From: Opitutia bacterium
GTDB taxonomy: Bacteria > Verrucomicrobiota > Verrucomicrobiia > Opitutales > Opitutaceae
NCBI GenBank assembly: GCA_025351035.1
Contig: JANXWT010000425.1
Span: 1 to 10,498, forward strand
Direction of reading: 5' to 3'
Length of the DNA stretch: 10,498 bases
This document shows positions 1 through 6,391 of this stretch, in pieces. Made by a program: the position numbers and the translations under genes. The first letter of the stretch is position 1. Each line of letters begins with the position of its first letter. A model generated the notes under the pieces. It did not search any database. It was not told the DNA's origin and worked only from the letters and a program-made list of their open reading frames with translations.

Positions 1-1088
1 GGCTGGCCGGCGAATCTGGTGAAGGGCATCACCAGATTGACGCTGACGCCACGGCCCTTCTCGCTCTTGAGCACCATCTGCTGGGCGCTCCCGTAGTGAC
101 GGGCGAGGCGGACGCGTGTGTTGCTCAGGCCGATGCCCTCCTTGATCGGCCCGTCCTGCGCGGTGTCCAAACCGGGGCCGTCGTCGCGCACTTCGACCTC
201 CAGGCGGTTAAAGCGGACCCGCGCGATGATCTCGACGCAGCCGGGCCCGGTCTTCTGCGCGATACCGTGCAAAATCGCGTTCTCCACGAGCGGCTGCAGG
301 ATCAGGTTGGGAATGATCGCGTCCATCACCTCCGGCCCCACGTCGGTCCGGTATTGCAGACGGTCGCCAAAGCGCGCCTGCTGGATCTCAAGGTAGCGGG
401 TCAGGAATTCCAGTTCCTGCCGGAGGCTCACGGTCTGCACCCGGGTGTTATCAAGCGACATGCGCAGCAGCGTGCTGATGCGGGCGATCAGGGTCACGGC
501 TTCGTCGTTTTTCTGCTCCCGCACGAGGACGGCGATGGTGTTCATGGTGTTGAAGAGAAAATGCGGATTGAGCTGCTGCTTCAGCGCCTTCAGCTCGGTC
601 TCGATGAGCTTGGCTTCAAGCTGGGCCGCTTTGAGCGACTCGCGCTGGTATTTTTCGCGAGTCCGCAAGGCATACGCCACGCCGATGACCGCCCAGTAAA
701 ACGCCATGTCGATCAGGTTGCGGCCATAAAAACCGCGTTGCGCCTGCTCCCAGAAATTCCGCACCGGTTCCCCCATCTGCACCAGCGCATAGAAAACCCG
801 GGCGAGGTAATAGAGCACCATGATCACAAAACTGACGGTGCCATGGAACGCCACGCCGCCCACCCAGCGGCCGGTGTCCAGCGGCACGGCATCTTTCAGC
901 CGCACCACCAGCGGCACCAGCAACGCCCAGAGCAACGCCCGCTGATACTGGGCTTGCGCGATCTGCCAGAAATTCACCTCCGGCATTGAGACGCGCATGT
1001 TGAAATACACCTCGATCGTCAAAATCAATCCAATGAACACCCAGAGGGCGCTCAGCCCGGCCCATTTGGCTAGTCGTGGCGTGGTCAT
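1..1088 (-). CDS. LytS/YehU-type membrane sensor histidine kinase (3' end outside window)
   Basis: A sensor kinase that should autophosphorylate on His and pass the phosphate to a response regulator, usually of the LytTR type in this family. The visible 362 residues contain four hydrophobic segments (about 10-29, 50-64, 78-103, 124-141), a short coiled-coil linker (about 145-172), then a His_kinase (PF06580-like) domain. The phospho-acceptor is H176 in NPHFLFNTMN. An HATPase_c domain follows, with the N-box LQPLVENAILHG (265-275), G1 box DDGPGL (302-307) and G2 box GIGLSNTR (318-325). The reading frame is still open at position 1, but family proteins end soon after a GxGVxVxLxxP segment like the one at 346-355, so only a short tail is missing. 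I see no extracellular sensor domain, so the ligand is probably sensed in or near the membrane. The ATG at 1088 is chosen; an in-frame ATG at 1130 would add 14 residues (MRIIRF...). Neither has a Shine-Dalgarno. The partner regulator is probably just beyond the left edge. Confidence 0.92.
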   Translation of the reverse strand, partial: MTTPRLAKWAGLSALWVFIGLILTIEVYFNMRVSMPEVNFWQIAQAQYQRALLWALLVPLVVRLKDAVPLDTGRWVGGVAFHGTVSFVIMVLYYLARVFYALVQMGEPVRNFWEQAQRGFYGRNLIDMAFYWAVIGVAYALRTREKYQRESLKAAQLEAKLIETELKALKQQLNPHFLFNTMNTIAVLVREQKNDEAVTLIARISTLLRMSLDNTRVQTVSLRQELEFLTRYLEIQQARFGDRLQYRTDVGPEVMDAIIPNLILQPLVENAILHGIAQKTGPGCVEIIARVRFNRLEVEVRDDGPGLDTAQDGPIKEGIGLSNTRVRLARHYGSAQQMVLKSEKGRGVSVNLVMPFTRFAGQ

Positions 1089-1109
1089 TGGCGTTGTGGT
1101 GCGGATTTG

Positions 1110-1162
1110 GTTAAAACGGATAATCCGCATCGCGCGCAAGTTAAACCGCTCGCATCGCGCGC
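1110..1162. repeat. Imperfect tandem repeat upstream of the histidine kinase
   Basis: Two copies of a GTTAAA...CGCATCGCGCGC unit stand side by side. Copy 1 is 1110-1137 and copy 2 is 1140-1162. The 12-bp right half CGCATCGCGCGC is identical (1126-1137 and 1151-1162), the left half GTTAAA is identical, and the middle differs by about 5 bp. The repeat lies 22-74 bp upstream of the preferred kinase start, where a regulator could bind. If the kinase really starts at 1130, copy 1 lies partly inside the gene. Function is unknown and a chance duplication is possible. Confidence 0.4.
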
Positions 1163-1235
1163 CCAGCAGAGCGGAATCGCCGCGGATCGCCCCCGCGAGG
1201 CGGATTTGGCCACCGCGTGCGGGACGGAGAGGCCG

Positions 1236-1250
1236 CGCCGCGGGGCGGCG
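1236..1250 (-). terminator. Possible GC hairpin after the glucokinase gene
   Basis: Two bases past the TAG stop of the glucokinase gene, the minus strand reads CGCCGC-CCC-GCGGCG, a perfect 6-bp all-GC stem with a 3-base loop. No T-run follows, so it is not a classical intrinsic terminator. It could still slow polymerase, protect the 3' end of the message, or be a chance product of high GC. Confidence 0.28.
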
Positions 1251-1252
1251 AC

Positions 1253-1981
1253 CTATTCGCCCGCGAGCGCGGCCCCGATGATGCCGGCCCCATTGAACAA
1301 CTTCGCCGGAACGACCTTCGTGCGCACCTGCACATACTTGAGCCACTTCTCGTGCTTGGCGCTCACCCCGCCACCGATGATGATCAGATCGGGCCAGACC
1401 AGCCCTTCCATTATCCTGAGATAAACCGTCAGCCGCTCGGCCCACTCCTGCCAGGATAGATTCTTTTTCTTGCGCACCGCGGCCGCGCAAAATTTCTCCA
1501 CCGCCTTGCCCCGATACGGCACGTGGCCGAATTCGGTATTCGGAAACAACACGCCGCGATAAAACAGCGCCGAGCCGATGCCCGTGCCCGCGGTGATCAG
1601 CAACACGGTCCCGTGCCGGCCCTTGCCGGCGCCAAAACGCATTTCGGCGAGGCCGGCCGCATCCGCATCATTGATCATCTTTACCCGGCAACCCGTCGCC
1701 TTCGCAAAAATCTTCGCGCCATCCAAGCCGATCCAGCTCTCCCCGAGATTGGCCGCCGTCATGATCGTGGAACCGCTGACCACTCCCGGAAACCCGATGC
1801 CGACCGGCCCCTTCCAATTGAAATGCCGCGCGATCTCGCCGGCCGCAGCCGCCGCTTTCGCCGGCGCGCAGGGCGACTCGATCTCCACCTTGTGCCGCTC
1901 GGCAAGCTGCCGGCCGGTGAGCGTGTCCACGGGTGCTCCCTTGAGCCCGGAACCGCCGATATCGATGCCGAGAATTTTCAT
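1253..1981 (-). CDS. ppgK: Polyphosphate glucokinase-like ROK-family sugar kinase
   Basis: Predicted to phosphorylate glucose to glucose-6-phosphate in the cytosol, with polyphosphate (and/or ATP) as donor. It has 242 residues, slightly short for polyphosphate glucokinases. Visible motifs are the N-terminal phosphate loop DIGGSGLKG (7-15), GPVGIGFPGVV (58-68), TAANLGESWIG (75-85), the NDADAAGLAEMRFG block with presumed catalytic base D105, a second phosphate loop TAGTGIG (130-136), the sugar-binding PNTEFGH (E150, H153), and IIGGGVS (201-207). The NDADAAGLAE and LSWQEWA blocks are typical of the polyphosphate-using branch, and the CxCGxxGC zinc motif of ordinary ROK glucokinases is absent. 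The start is ATG 1981; an in-frame GTG at 1990 is possible but adds only MQS and has no ribosome-binding site. The gene lies 42 bp downstream of the SlyD-like gene on the same strand and is probably cotranscribed. Donor preference cannot be proven from sequence. Confidence 0.88.
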   Translation of the reverse strand: MKILGIDIGGSGLKGAPVDTLTGRQLAERHKVEIESPCAPAKAAAAAGEIARHFNWKGPVGIGFPGVVSGSTIMTAANLGESWIGLDGAKIFAKATGCRVKMINDADAAGLAEMRFGAGKGRHGTVLLITAGTGIGSALFYRGVLFPNTEFGHVPYRGKAVEKFCAAAVRKKKNLSWQEWAERLTVYLRIMEGLVWPDLIIIGGGVSAKHEKWLKYVQVRTKVVPAKLFNGAGIIGAALAGE

Positions 1982-2023
1982 GGACTGCACACTACGGCTG
2001 ACCGCAAGTCCAAGGCAACACCT

Positions 2024-2485
2024 TCAATCCCGCCGCCCGTTCAGACCGGCTGCTATCTCCTCCTCCAGCGTCGCCCGCCTCACCGCCAGCAGGTCAATGT
2101 CGAAATGCAGCCACTGTCCCGCCAACGGATGATTCGCGTCGAGCAACACCTTGTCTCCCTCCACTGCGAGCACCGTGACTACGGGCGCGTGCCGGTCGGG
2201 TCCGGTTTGAAACCGGTCCCCCACTTTCAGATCCGCCACCGGCAAACTCGCACGCAACACGCTTTGCCGCAGACTCTCGTCCACGGGCCCGTAGCCCCGT
2301 TCCGGTGGCACGATCACGGCGCGGCTCTCACCGATGGTCATGCTGAGCAATTCGCCTTCGAGGCCCTCGATGATCTGCCCGGCGCCTTCCAGGAATGCCG
2401 CGGGCGCGCCGCCGCGTGACGTGTCGCGCAACCGTCCCTGCGCGTCGCGCAGCGTGAAGTGAAAACTCAAATAGCGCGGGCTCAT
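2024..2485 (-). CDS. SlyD-type FKBP peptidyl-prolyl cis-trans isomerase
   Basis: A folding helper that catalyses prolyl cis/trans isomerisation. It has 153 residues with the SlyD layout: an N-terminal FKBP part (about 4-66) with FLEGAGQIIEGLE (31-43) and VPPERGYG (59-66); an inserted-flap (IF) chaperone domain (about 67-122) containing LKVGDRF (86-92), VVTVLAVEGDKV (102-113) and DANHPLAG (116-123); then return to the FKBP fold with LHFDIDLLAVRRAT. No signal peptide is present, so it is cytoplasmic. The Cys/His-rich metal-binding tail of E. coli SlyD is missing: the protein stops at GLNGRRD. Its ATG overlaps the TGA of the upstream permease gene (ATGA, 2482-2485), implying translational coupling. 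An AGGA lies three bases before the ATG, the only Shine-Dalgarno-like string near a start in this window, though very close. The coupling suggests it is made together with the permease and may help fold it, but that is inference. Confidence 0.9.
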   Translation of the reverse strand: MSPRYLSFHFTLRDAQGRLRDTSRGGAPAAFLEGAGQIIEGLEGELLSMTIGESRAVIVPPERGYGPVDESLRQSVLRASLPVADLKVGDRFQTGPDRHAPVVTVLAVEGDKVLLDANHPLAGQWLHFDIDLLAVRRATLEEEIAAGLNGRRD

Positions 2486-5001
2486 GTTTCCTGACGCAAC
2501 ACCTCCAGCGGCGGATACCCGCTCACCCCGCGATTGGCGAGCAGGCCGGTGATGATGGTGAGCAGCGTCACGGCCGCGACAGTCGCCGCCAGCAACGGCC
2601 ACGGCGGAATGGCCGAGACCTTGAAAAGAAATTTTGCCAGCAACGAATTCGCGATCACCGCCAGCCCGCCACCCGTCGCCGCCGCCAGCAGGCCCAGCAC
2701 GGTGTATTCGGCGAGCATGATCTGCCGGAGCTGCCCGCGCTGCGCGCCCAGCGTGCGCAACAGCACCGCCTCGCGCACCCGTTGGTGCCGGCCCATCAGC
2801 ACTGCGCTCACGAGCACCACCACGCCCGTGATCACCGTAAAACTCGCGAGAAACGAAATCGCCCACGCGATCTTTGTGAAAATCCCGTCGAGCAGCCGCA
2901 GCACGAAACCGAGGTCGATCGCCGAGACGTTCGGCAGCTCCTTCGCCACCGCCCGCTGCAAGCGCGCGGTCTCCTCCGGCCCCCGGGCCCGCGCGGCCGC
3001 CGCAAAGGTCGCTGGCGCGCCATCGAGGGGTCCGGGCGGAAACACAAAAAAGAAGTTCGTCTGCATCCGCTGCCAGTCCACCTGACGGATGCTGCCGATG
3101 ACCGCCTTGACCGGCACCCCTTGCACGTTGAATTCAAGTTCGTCGCCAACCTTGAGCTGGAGGTCCTTCGCAAGGCTCGCTTCTATCGACACCGGCACGC
3201 GCGCCGCGCCGATGGGCACCGTGCTCACCCATTTTCCCTCGGTCACCTTTTCGGCGTCGTCCATCGCCGCCCGGTAGGTCGAGCGGTATTCGCGGCGCAA
3301 GGCCCAGCTGGGCGGACCGTTTTTCGGATCGACCGACAATTCCTCGGCCGTGCGTCCCTTGAGCGAGTTCAGCCGCATCGTGATGATCGGCGAAGTTTTC
3401 AGCAGCGGCACGCCCGCACGGCGCGCGATGGCGGCGAGTTGGTCGACTTGGTCCGCCTGCACGTCGAAAAATATCAGGTTTGGCCGCTCCCCGGCACCCA
3501 TGCCGCTGATCCGCGCGAGCAGCGACGCCCGCGTCAACCCCAGCGTCAACAGCAAGAACGTGCCGAGCCCGAGCGACATCATCAGCAGGAGCGTGCGGTT
3601 GTTCGGCCGGTGGACATTGGCCACGCCCTGCCGCCACGGGTAAGCCATCCAGCCGGTGCGCGTGCGTCGGGCCAGCCAGATGATTCCCTTCGCTGCGCCG
3701 CCAAGCACGCCAAAACTCACGATCATCGCACCGGAAAAAGCCAATCCCGCCTGCCAGTAGCCGGTCTGCAACGTCGCGAAACCAAACATCGCCCCGCCGA
3801 TCGCCGCATACACCGCCCACCGCCACGGATCGAGCCCGTCGGCCGTTTCGTCGAATCCCGAGCGCAGCACCAGCAGCGGCGACACGCGGCGCACTTCGAG
3901 CAGCGGCAGCAGCGTGAACAATGTGCTCACACCCACCCCCGCACCCAGCCCCTTGGCAATCGCCGGCCACGAAACCGTGAACTCAAGGCGGTAGGGCACA
4001 AAGTCCTGCAGCAAAATCGGCAGCAGGAACTGCAGCCCGAGTCCCAGCAAAACGCCGAGCCCGCTGCCGACGACGCCGAGTCCGAACCCTTGCACGAGGT
4101 AGATCGAGAAACTCGTCCGGGCGCTCGCCCCGAGACAGCGCAACACCGCCACCGTCGCGATCCGCTGGCGGATGAAGACGTGCATCGCACTCGCCACGCC
4201 CACCGCCCCGAGGAACAGCGCCAGAAAGCCCACCAGGCTGATGAAAGAAAAAATATTTTTCAGCGCGTCGCCGAGCTGTTCCTTGCGCTCCTCCGCTGTC
4301 GTAAAATTCATCCGCTCGCCCCGCCGCTCGGCGCGCAGTCTGGTTTCCAAGGCCTTCGCGTCCGTGCCGTCCGCCAGTTTCAGGTAGACGCTGTGCTGCG
4401 CGAGCGCACCCTTCTGCAGCAGGCCGGTTGTCTTCAGCGCCGCCATTGCGACCTGCACGCGCGGCGAAAACATCGACGCCATCGGCGACTGTCCGGGGTA
4501 TTTCTTGAGCGCACCGATCACCGTGAACGTCGTCGCCCCGAGCTTGATTTTCCCTCCGACCGCGAGGCCGCTCTGCGTCAGCGCCGTCTCTTCGATGAGC
4601 GCGTTGTTCCCGTCAGCCAGCCGCGCGAGCATCCCGGCGGGCGCCGTCTCGACTTCACCGTAGAAAGGAAACGAGCCCTCGACCGCGTTGAGCTGCACGA
4701 GCCGCCGCGACCCTTCGCCGAACGACGCCATCGTGCTGATGGTAACGCCCTGCGCAAACGCCACCCCGAGGGGACGCAGTTTCGCCAGCGCCTGCTCGGA
4801 GAATGTCTGGCGCGCCGTCACCGCGAGGTCCGCGCCCAGCAGTCCCCTCGCCTGAATGTCGAAGGCTTGGCGCAGATTATGGCCGAGCGAACTGATGCCC
4901 ACGAGCGCCGCGACGCCGAGCACAATCGAGAGTGAATACAGCAGCAAACGCCGCCGGCTCGCCCGCGTGTCCCGCCATGCCATCTTGAGGATGAAAGCCA
5001 T
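2482..5001 (-). CDS. FtsX/MacB-family ABC transporter permease, YbbP-like
   Basis: Large inner-membrane subunit of an ABC system, 839 residues, similar in size to E. coli YbbP (about 800). The layout is a duplicated FtsX design. TM1 (about 18-37) is followed by a periplasmic MacB-like domain (about 40-245) with GADLAVTAR and a PGQSPMASMFSPRV block. Three TMs of the first FtsX domain follow (about 250-275, 298-330, 350-370), then two more (about 395-440), TM at 468-492, a second periplasmic domain (about 505-705) with the YbbP-typical VDWQRMQTNFFFVFPPG (641-657), and the last FtsX domain with three TMs (about 710-737, 763-788, 803-823). Cytoplasmic coupling motifs VLRCLGA (286-292) and LLRTLGAQRG (747-756) are visible. 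Such proteins usually move or extract lipids or lipoproteins, or act mechanically, rather than import solutes. It starts 4 bp after the ATPase gene ends and overlaps the next gene by 4 bp. The substrate is unknown. Confidence 0.93.
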   Translation of the reverse strand: MAFILKMAWRDTRASRRRLLLYSLSIVLGVAALVGISSLGHNLRQAFDIQARGLLGADLAVTARQTFSEQALAKLRPLGVAFAQGVTISTMASFGEGSRRLVQLNAVEGSFPFYGEVETAPAGMLARLADGNNALIEETALTQSGLAVGGKIKLGATTFTVIGALKKYPGQSPMASMFSPRVQVAMAALKTTGLLQKGALAQHSVYLKLADGTDAKALETRLRAERRGERMNFTTAEERKEQLGDALKNIFSFISLVGFLALFLGAVGVASAMHVFIRQRIATVAVLRCLGASARTSFSIYLVQGFGLGVVGSGLGVLLGLGLQFLLPILLQDFVPYRLEFTVSWPAIAKGLGAGVGVSTLFTLLPLLEVRRVSPLLVLRSGFDETADGLDPWRWAVYAAIGGAMFGFATLQTGYWQAGLAFSGAMIVSFGVLGGAAKGIIWLARRTRTGWMAYPWRQGVANVHRPNNRTLLLMMSLGLGTFLLLTLGLTRASLLARISGMGAGERPNLIFFDVQADQVDQLAAIARRAGVPLLKTSPIITMRLNSLKGRTAEELSVDPKNGPPSWALRREYRSTYRAAMDDAEKVTEGKWVSTVPIGAARVPVSIEASLAKDLQLKVGDELEFNVQGVPVKAVIGSIRQVDWQRMQTNFFFVFPPGPLDGAPATFAAAARARGPEETARLQRAVAKELPNVSAIDLGFVLRLLDGIFTKIAWAISFLASFTVITGVVVLVSAVLMGRHQRVREAVLLRTLGAQRGQLRQIMLAEYTVLGLLAAATGGGLAVIANSLLAKFLFKVSAIPPWPLLAATVAAVTLLTIITGLLANRGVSGYPPLEVLRQET

Positions 5002-5005
5002 TTTG

Positions 5006-5698
5006 TTAGGCGGTCGTGCGTTCGTCCGAGATCACCGCACCGCTCCGCAGGCGGATGATGCGCTGGGTGCGTCGGGCAAGGTCGAGGTCGTGCGTCACGA
5101 GCACAAACGTCGTGCCGCGCTCGCGGTTCAACCCGAAGATGAGGTCCGTCATCGCCTGCGCGGTGTCGCCGTCGAGATTGCCCGTCGGCTCGTCGCAAAA
5201 AAGAATGCGCGGCCGGTTGATGAATGCCCGCGCCAGCGCCACGCGCTGCTGCTCGCCGCCGGAAAGCTTCACCGGGTAGTGGTCGAGCCGCGCGCCCAGG
5301 CCCACGCGTTCGAGCAGCGCCGTGGCCTCGGATCCCTTGCCCGACTCACCGCGCAGCTCCAGTGGCACGAGCACGTTTTCGAGGGCGGTCAGGGTCGGCA
5401 CGAGCTGGAAATTCTGAAAAACAAAGCCCACCGACTCGTTCCGCACGCGGGCGCGGCCGTCTTCGTCGAGGCCGCCGATCTCGCGCCCGGCCAGTTGCAC
5501 GCGGCCGCCGCTCGGCCGGTCGAGCCCGGCGCAAAGGCCGAGCAGTGTCGTCTTGCCGCTGCCGGAAGGACCGACGACCGCGCAGGTGGCCCCCGCAGCG
5601 ATTGCGAACGACACCTCGTGCAGCACGGTGAGCGGACCGGCGGCGGTCGCGTAGGTCTTGGTCAGGTGCTCGACTTTCAGGATGGCTTCTGCGGTCAT
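5006..5698 (-). CDS. ABC transporter ATP-binding protein, YbbA/LolD type
   Basis: The 230-residue ATPase partner of the adjacent FtsX-family permease. All catalytic elements are present: Walker A GPSGSGKT (43-50), Q-loop FQN with Q95, signature LSGGEQQR (145-152), Walker B RILFCDE (164-170) with E170, D-loop NLDG (174-177) and H-loop H203. It belongs to the MacB/LolD/FtsE-like group: a short single domain, an N-terminal KVEHLTKTY, and no substrate-binding-protein gene nearby. The start is ATG 5698, giving MTAEAILKVEHLTK, the normal N-terminus for this family. An in-frame ATG at 5737 would add 13 residues unlike the family. It diverges from tesA across 82 bp, the same order as E. coli tesA/ybbA/ybbP, which supports YbbA as the closest functional analogue. 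It could also be called lolD-like, but no lolC/lolE-sized pair is present. Confidence 0.94.
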   Translation of the reverse strand: MTAEAILKVEHLTKTYATAAGPLTVLHEVSFAIAAGATCAVVGPSGSGKTTLLGLCAGLDRPSGGRVQLAGREIGGLDEDGRARVRNESVGFVFQNFQLVPTLTALENVLVPLELRGESGKGSEATALLERVGLGARLDHYPVKLSGGEQQRVALARAFINRPRILFCDEPTGNLDGDTAQAMTDLIFGLNRERGTTFVLVTHDLDLARRTQRIIRLRSGAVISDERTTA

Positions 5699-5705
5699 GG
5701 CGTAG

Positions 5706-5734
5706 TTGAAAAACGAATCGCCGTGACTAAGAAT
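5706..5734 (+). promoter_or_regulatory. Candidate sigma-70 promoter for tesA and following genes
   Basis: In the 82-bp space between the divergent ATPase and tesA genes, the plus strand has TTGAAA (5706-5711, five of six matches to the -35 consensus), a 17-bp spacer, and AAGAAT (5729-5734, four of six matches to the -10). Transcription would begin near 5741, giving a leader of about 40 bases before the tesA ATG at 5781. As the next plus-strand gap is only a few bases, this would also drive the three downstream genes. On the minus strand I see no equally good promoter for the ABC operon. Confidence 0.38.
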
Positions 5735-5739
5735 CATTT

Positions 5740-5772
5740 TCGCTTGAACGGCAAAGAACATCGCTGAACGGC
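5740..5772. repeat. Short direct repeat in the tesA/ABC intergenic region
   Basis: TCGCTTGAACGGC (5740-5752) and TCGCTGAACGGC (5761-5772) differ by a single T and are spaced 21 bp start to start, about two helical turns. The pair covers the predicted transcription start and leader of tesA, where a repressor could sit. A 7-bp inverted pair, TCGCCGT (5718-5724) and ACGGCGA (5768-5774), spans the same region. No regulator is identified and this may be chance. Confidence 0.35.
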
Positions 5773-5780
5773 GAATCCTC

Positions 5781-6386
5781 ATGTTGCGTCTCTGCTTTTT
5801 TTTCTCCCTTCTGGTCGTCACCGTCCTGGGCGACGACCGTCGCACGATCGTCTTTTTCGGTGACAGCCTGACGGCGGGCTACGGCGTGGACCTAAACGAA
5901 GCGTTCCCCGCGCTCATCCAGAAAAAGATCGACGCCGCGGGTCTGCCGTGGCGCGTGGTCAACGCCGGCCTCAGCGGCGAGACCACTGCGGGCGGACGGC
6001 GGCGCATCGACTGGATCCTCAAGCAACGCGTCGATTGCCTCGTGCTGGAACTCGGCGGCAACGACGGCCTGCGCGGCTTCCCGCCCAAGGTCACGATGGA
6101 AAACCTCCAGGAAATCATCGACCGCGTCCGTGCCGCCAATCCCGCCGTCCGTCTGCTGCTGGCCGGGATGCTGATGCCGCCGAATTTCGGGGAGGACCAG
6201 ACACGCGAATTCGCCGCGATCTACCCGGCGCTCGCCGAAAAAAACCACCTGCCCCTAATTCCCTTTCTACTCGAAGGCGTCGGCGGTCGGGCAGAACTCA
6301 ATCAGTCCGACGGCATCCATCCCACGGCGGAAGGACACCGGCGCGTCGCCGAAACAGCGTGGGCGGCGCTGCAACCATTGCTGTGA
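5781..6386 (+). CDS. tesA: Periplasmic SGNH-family arylesterase/lysophospholipase/thioesterase I
   Basis: Hydrolyses acyl esters and thioesters (lysophospholipids, acyl-CoA, aryl esters) in the periplasm. It has 201 residues; mature E. coli TesA is of similar size. A short signal peptide is visible (1-17, MLRLCFFFSLLVVTVLG). The four SGNH blocks follow: FFGDSLTAGYG with nucleophile S29, NAGLSGET with oxyanion-hole G66, LGGNDGLRG with N94, and SDGIHPTAEGH with D177 and H180 completing the triad. No domain is missing. It diverges from the ABC ATPase/permease pair as in E. coli, a neighbourhood that hints at a shared role in envelope lipid turnover. The TGA stop is followed 5 bp later by the next gene's ATG, or overlaps a GTG start (GTGA, 6383-6386), so it likely heads a four-gene operon reaching 9646. 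No Shine-Dalgarno precedes the ATG. Confidence 0.94.
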   Translation: MLRLCFFFSLLVVTVLGDDRRTIVFFGDSLTAGYGVDLNEAFPALIQKKIDAAGLPWRVVNAGLSGETTAGGRRRIDWILKQRVDCLVLELGGNDGLRGFPPKVTMENLQEIIDRVRAANPAVRLLLAGMLMPPNFGEDQTREFAAIYPALAEKNHLPLIPFLLEGVGGRAELNQSDGIHPTAEGHRRVAETAWAALQPLL

Positions 6387-6391
6387 ACCCG

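Noticed and set aside
96..989. 297-codon open frame on the plus strand
   Set aside because: Antisense to the histidine kinase, whose H-box, N-box and G-boxes are all readable on the other strand.
1523..2419. 298-codon open frame on the plus strand
   Set aside because: Crosses antisense over the glucokinase and SlyD genes, both clearly identified.
2782..4935. 717-codon open frame on the plus strand
   Set aside because: It lies wholly antisense to the FtsX permease gene; its product is rich in Arg, His and Gln with no recognisable domain, the usual shadow pattern in high-GC DNA.
5948..6382. Upstream extension of the barrel-protein reading frame
   Set aside because: It overlaps tesA in another frame, is Arg/Pro-rich, and the signal peptide only begins at 6392.
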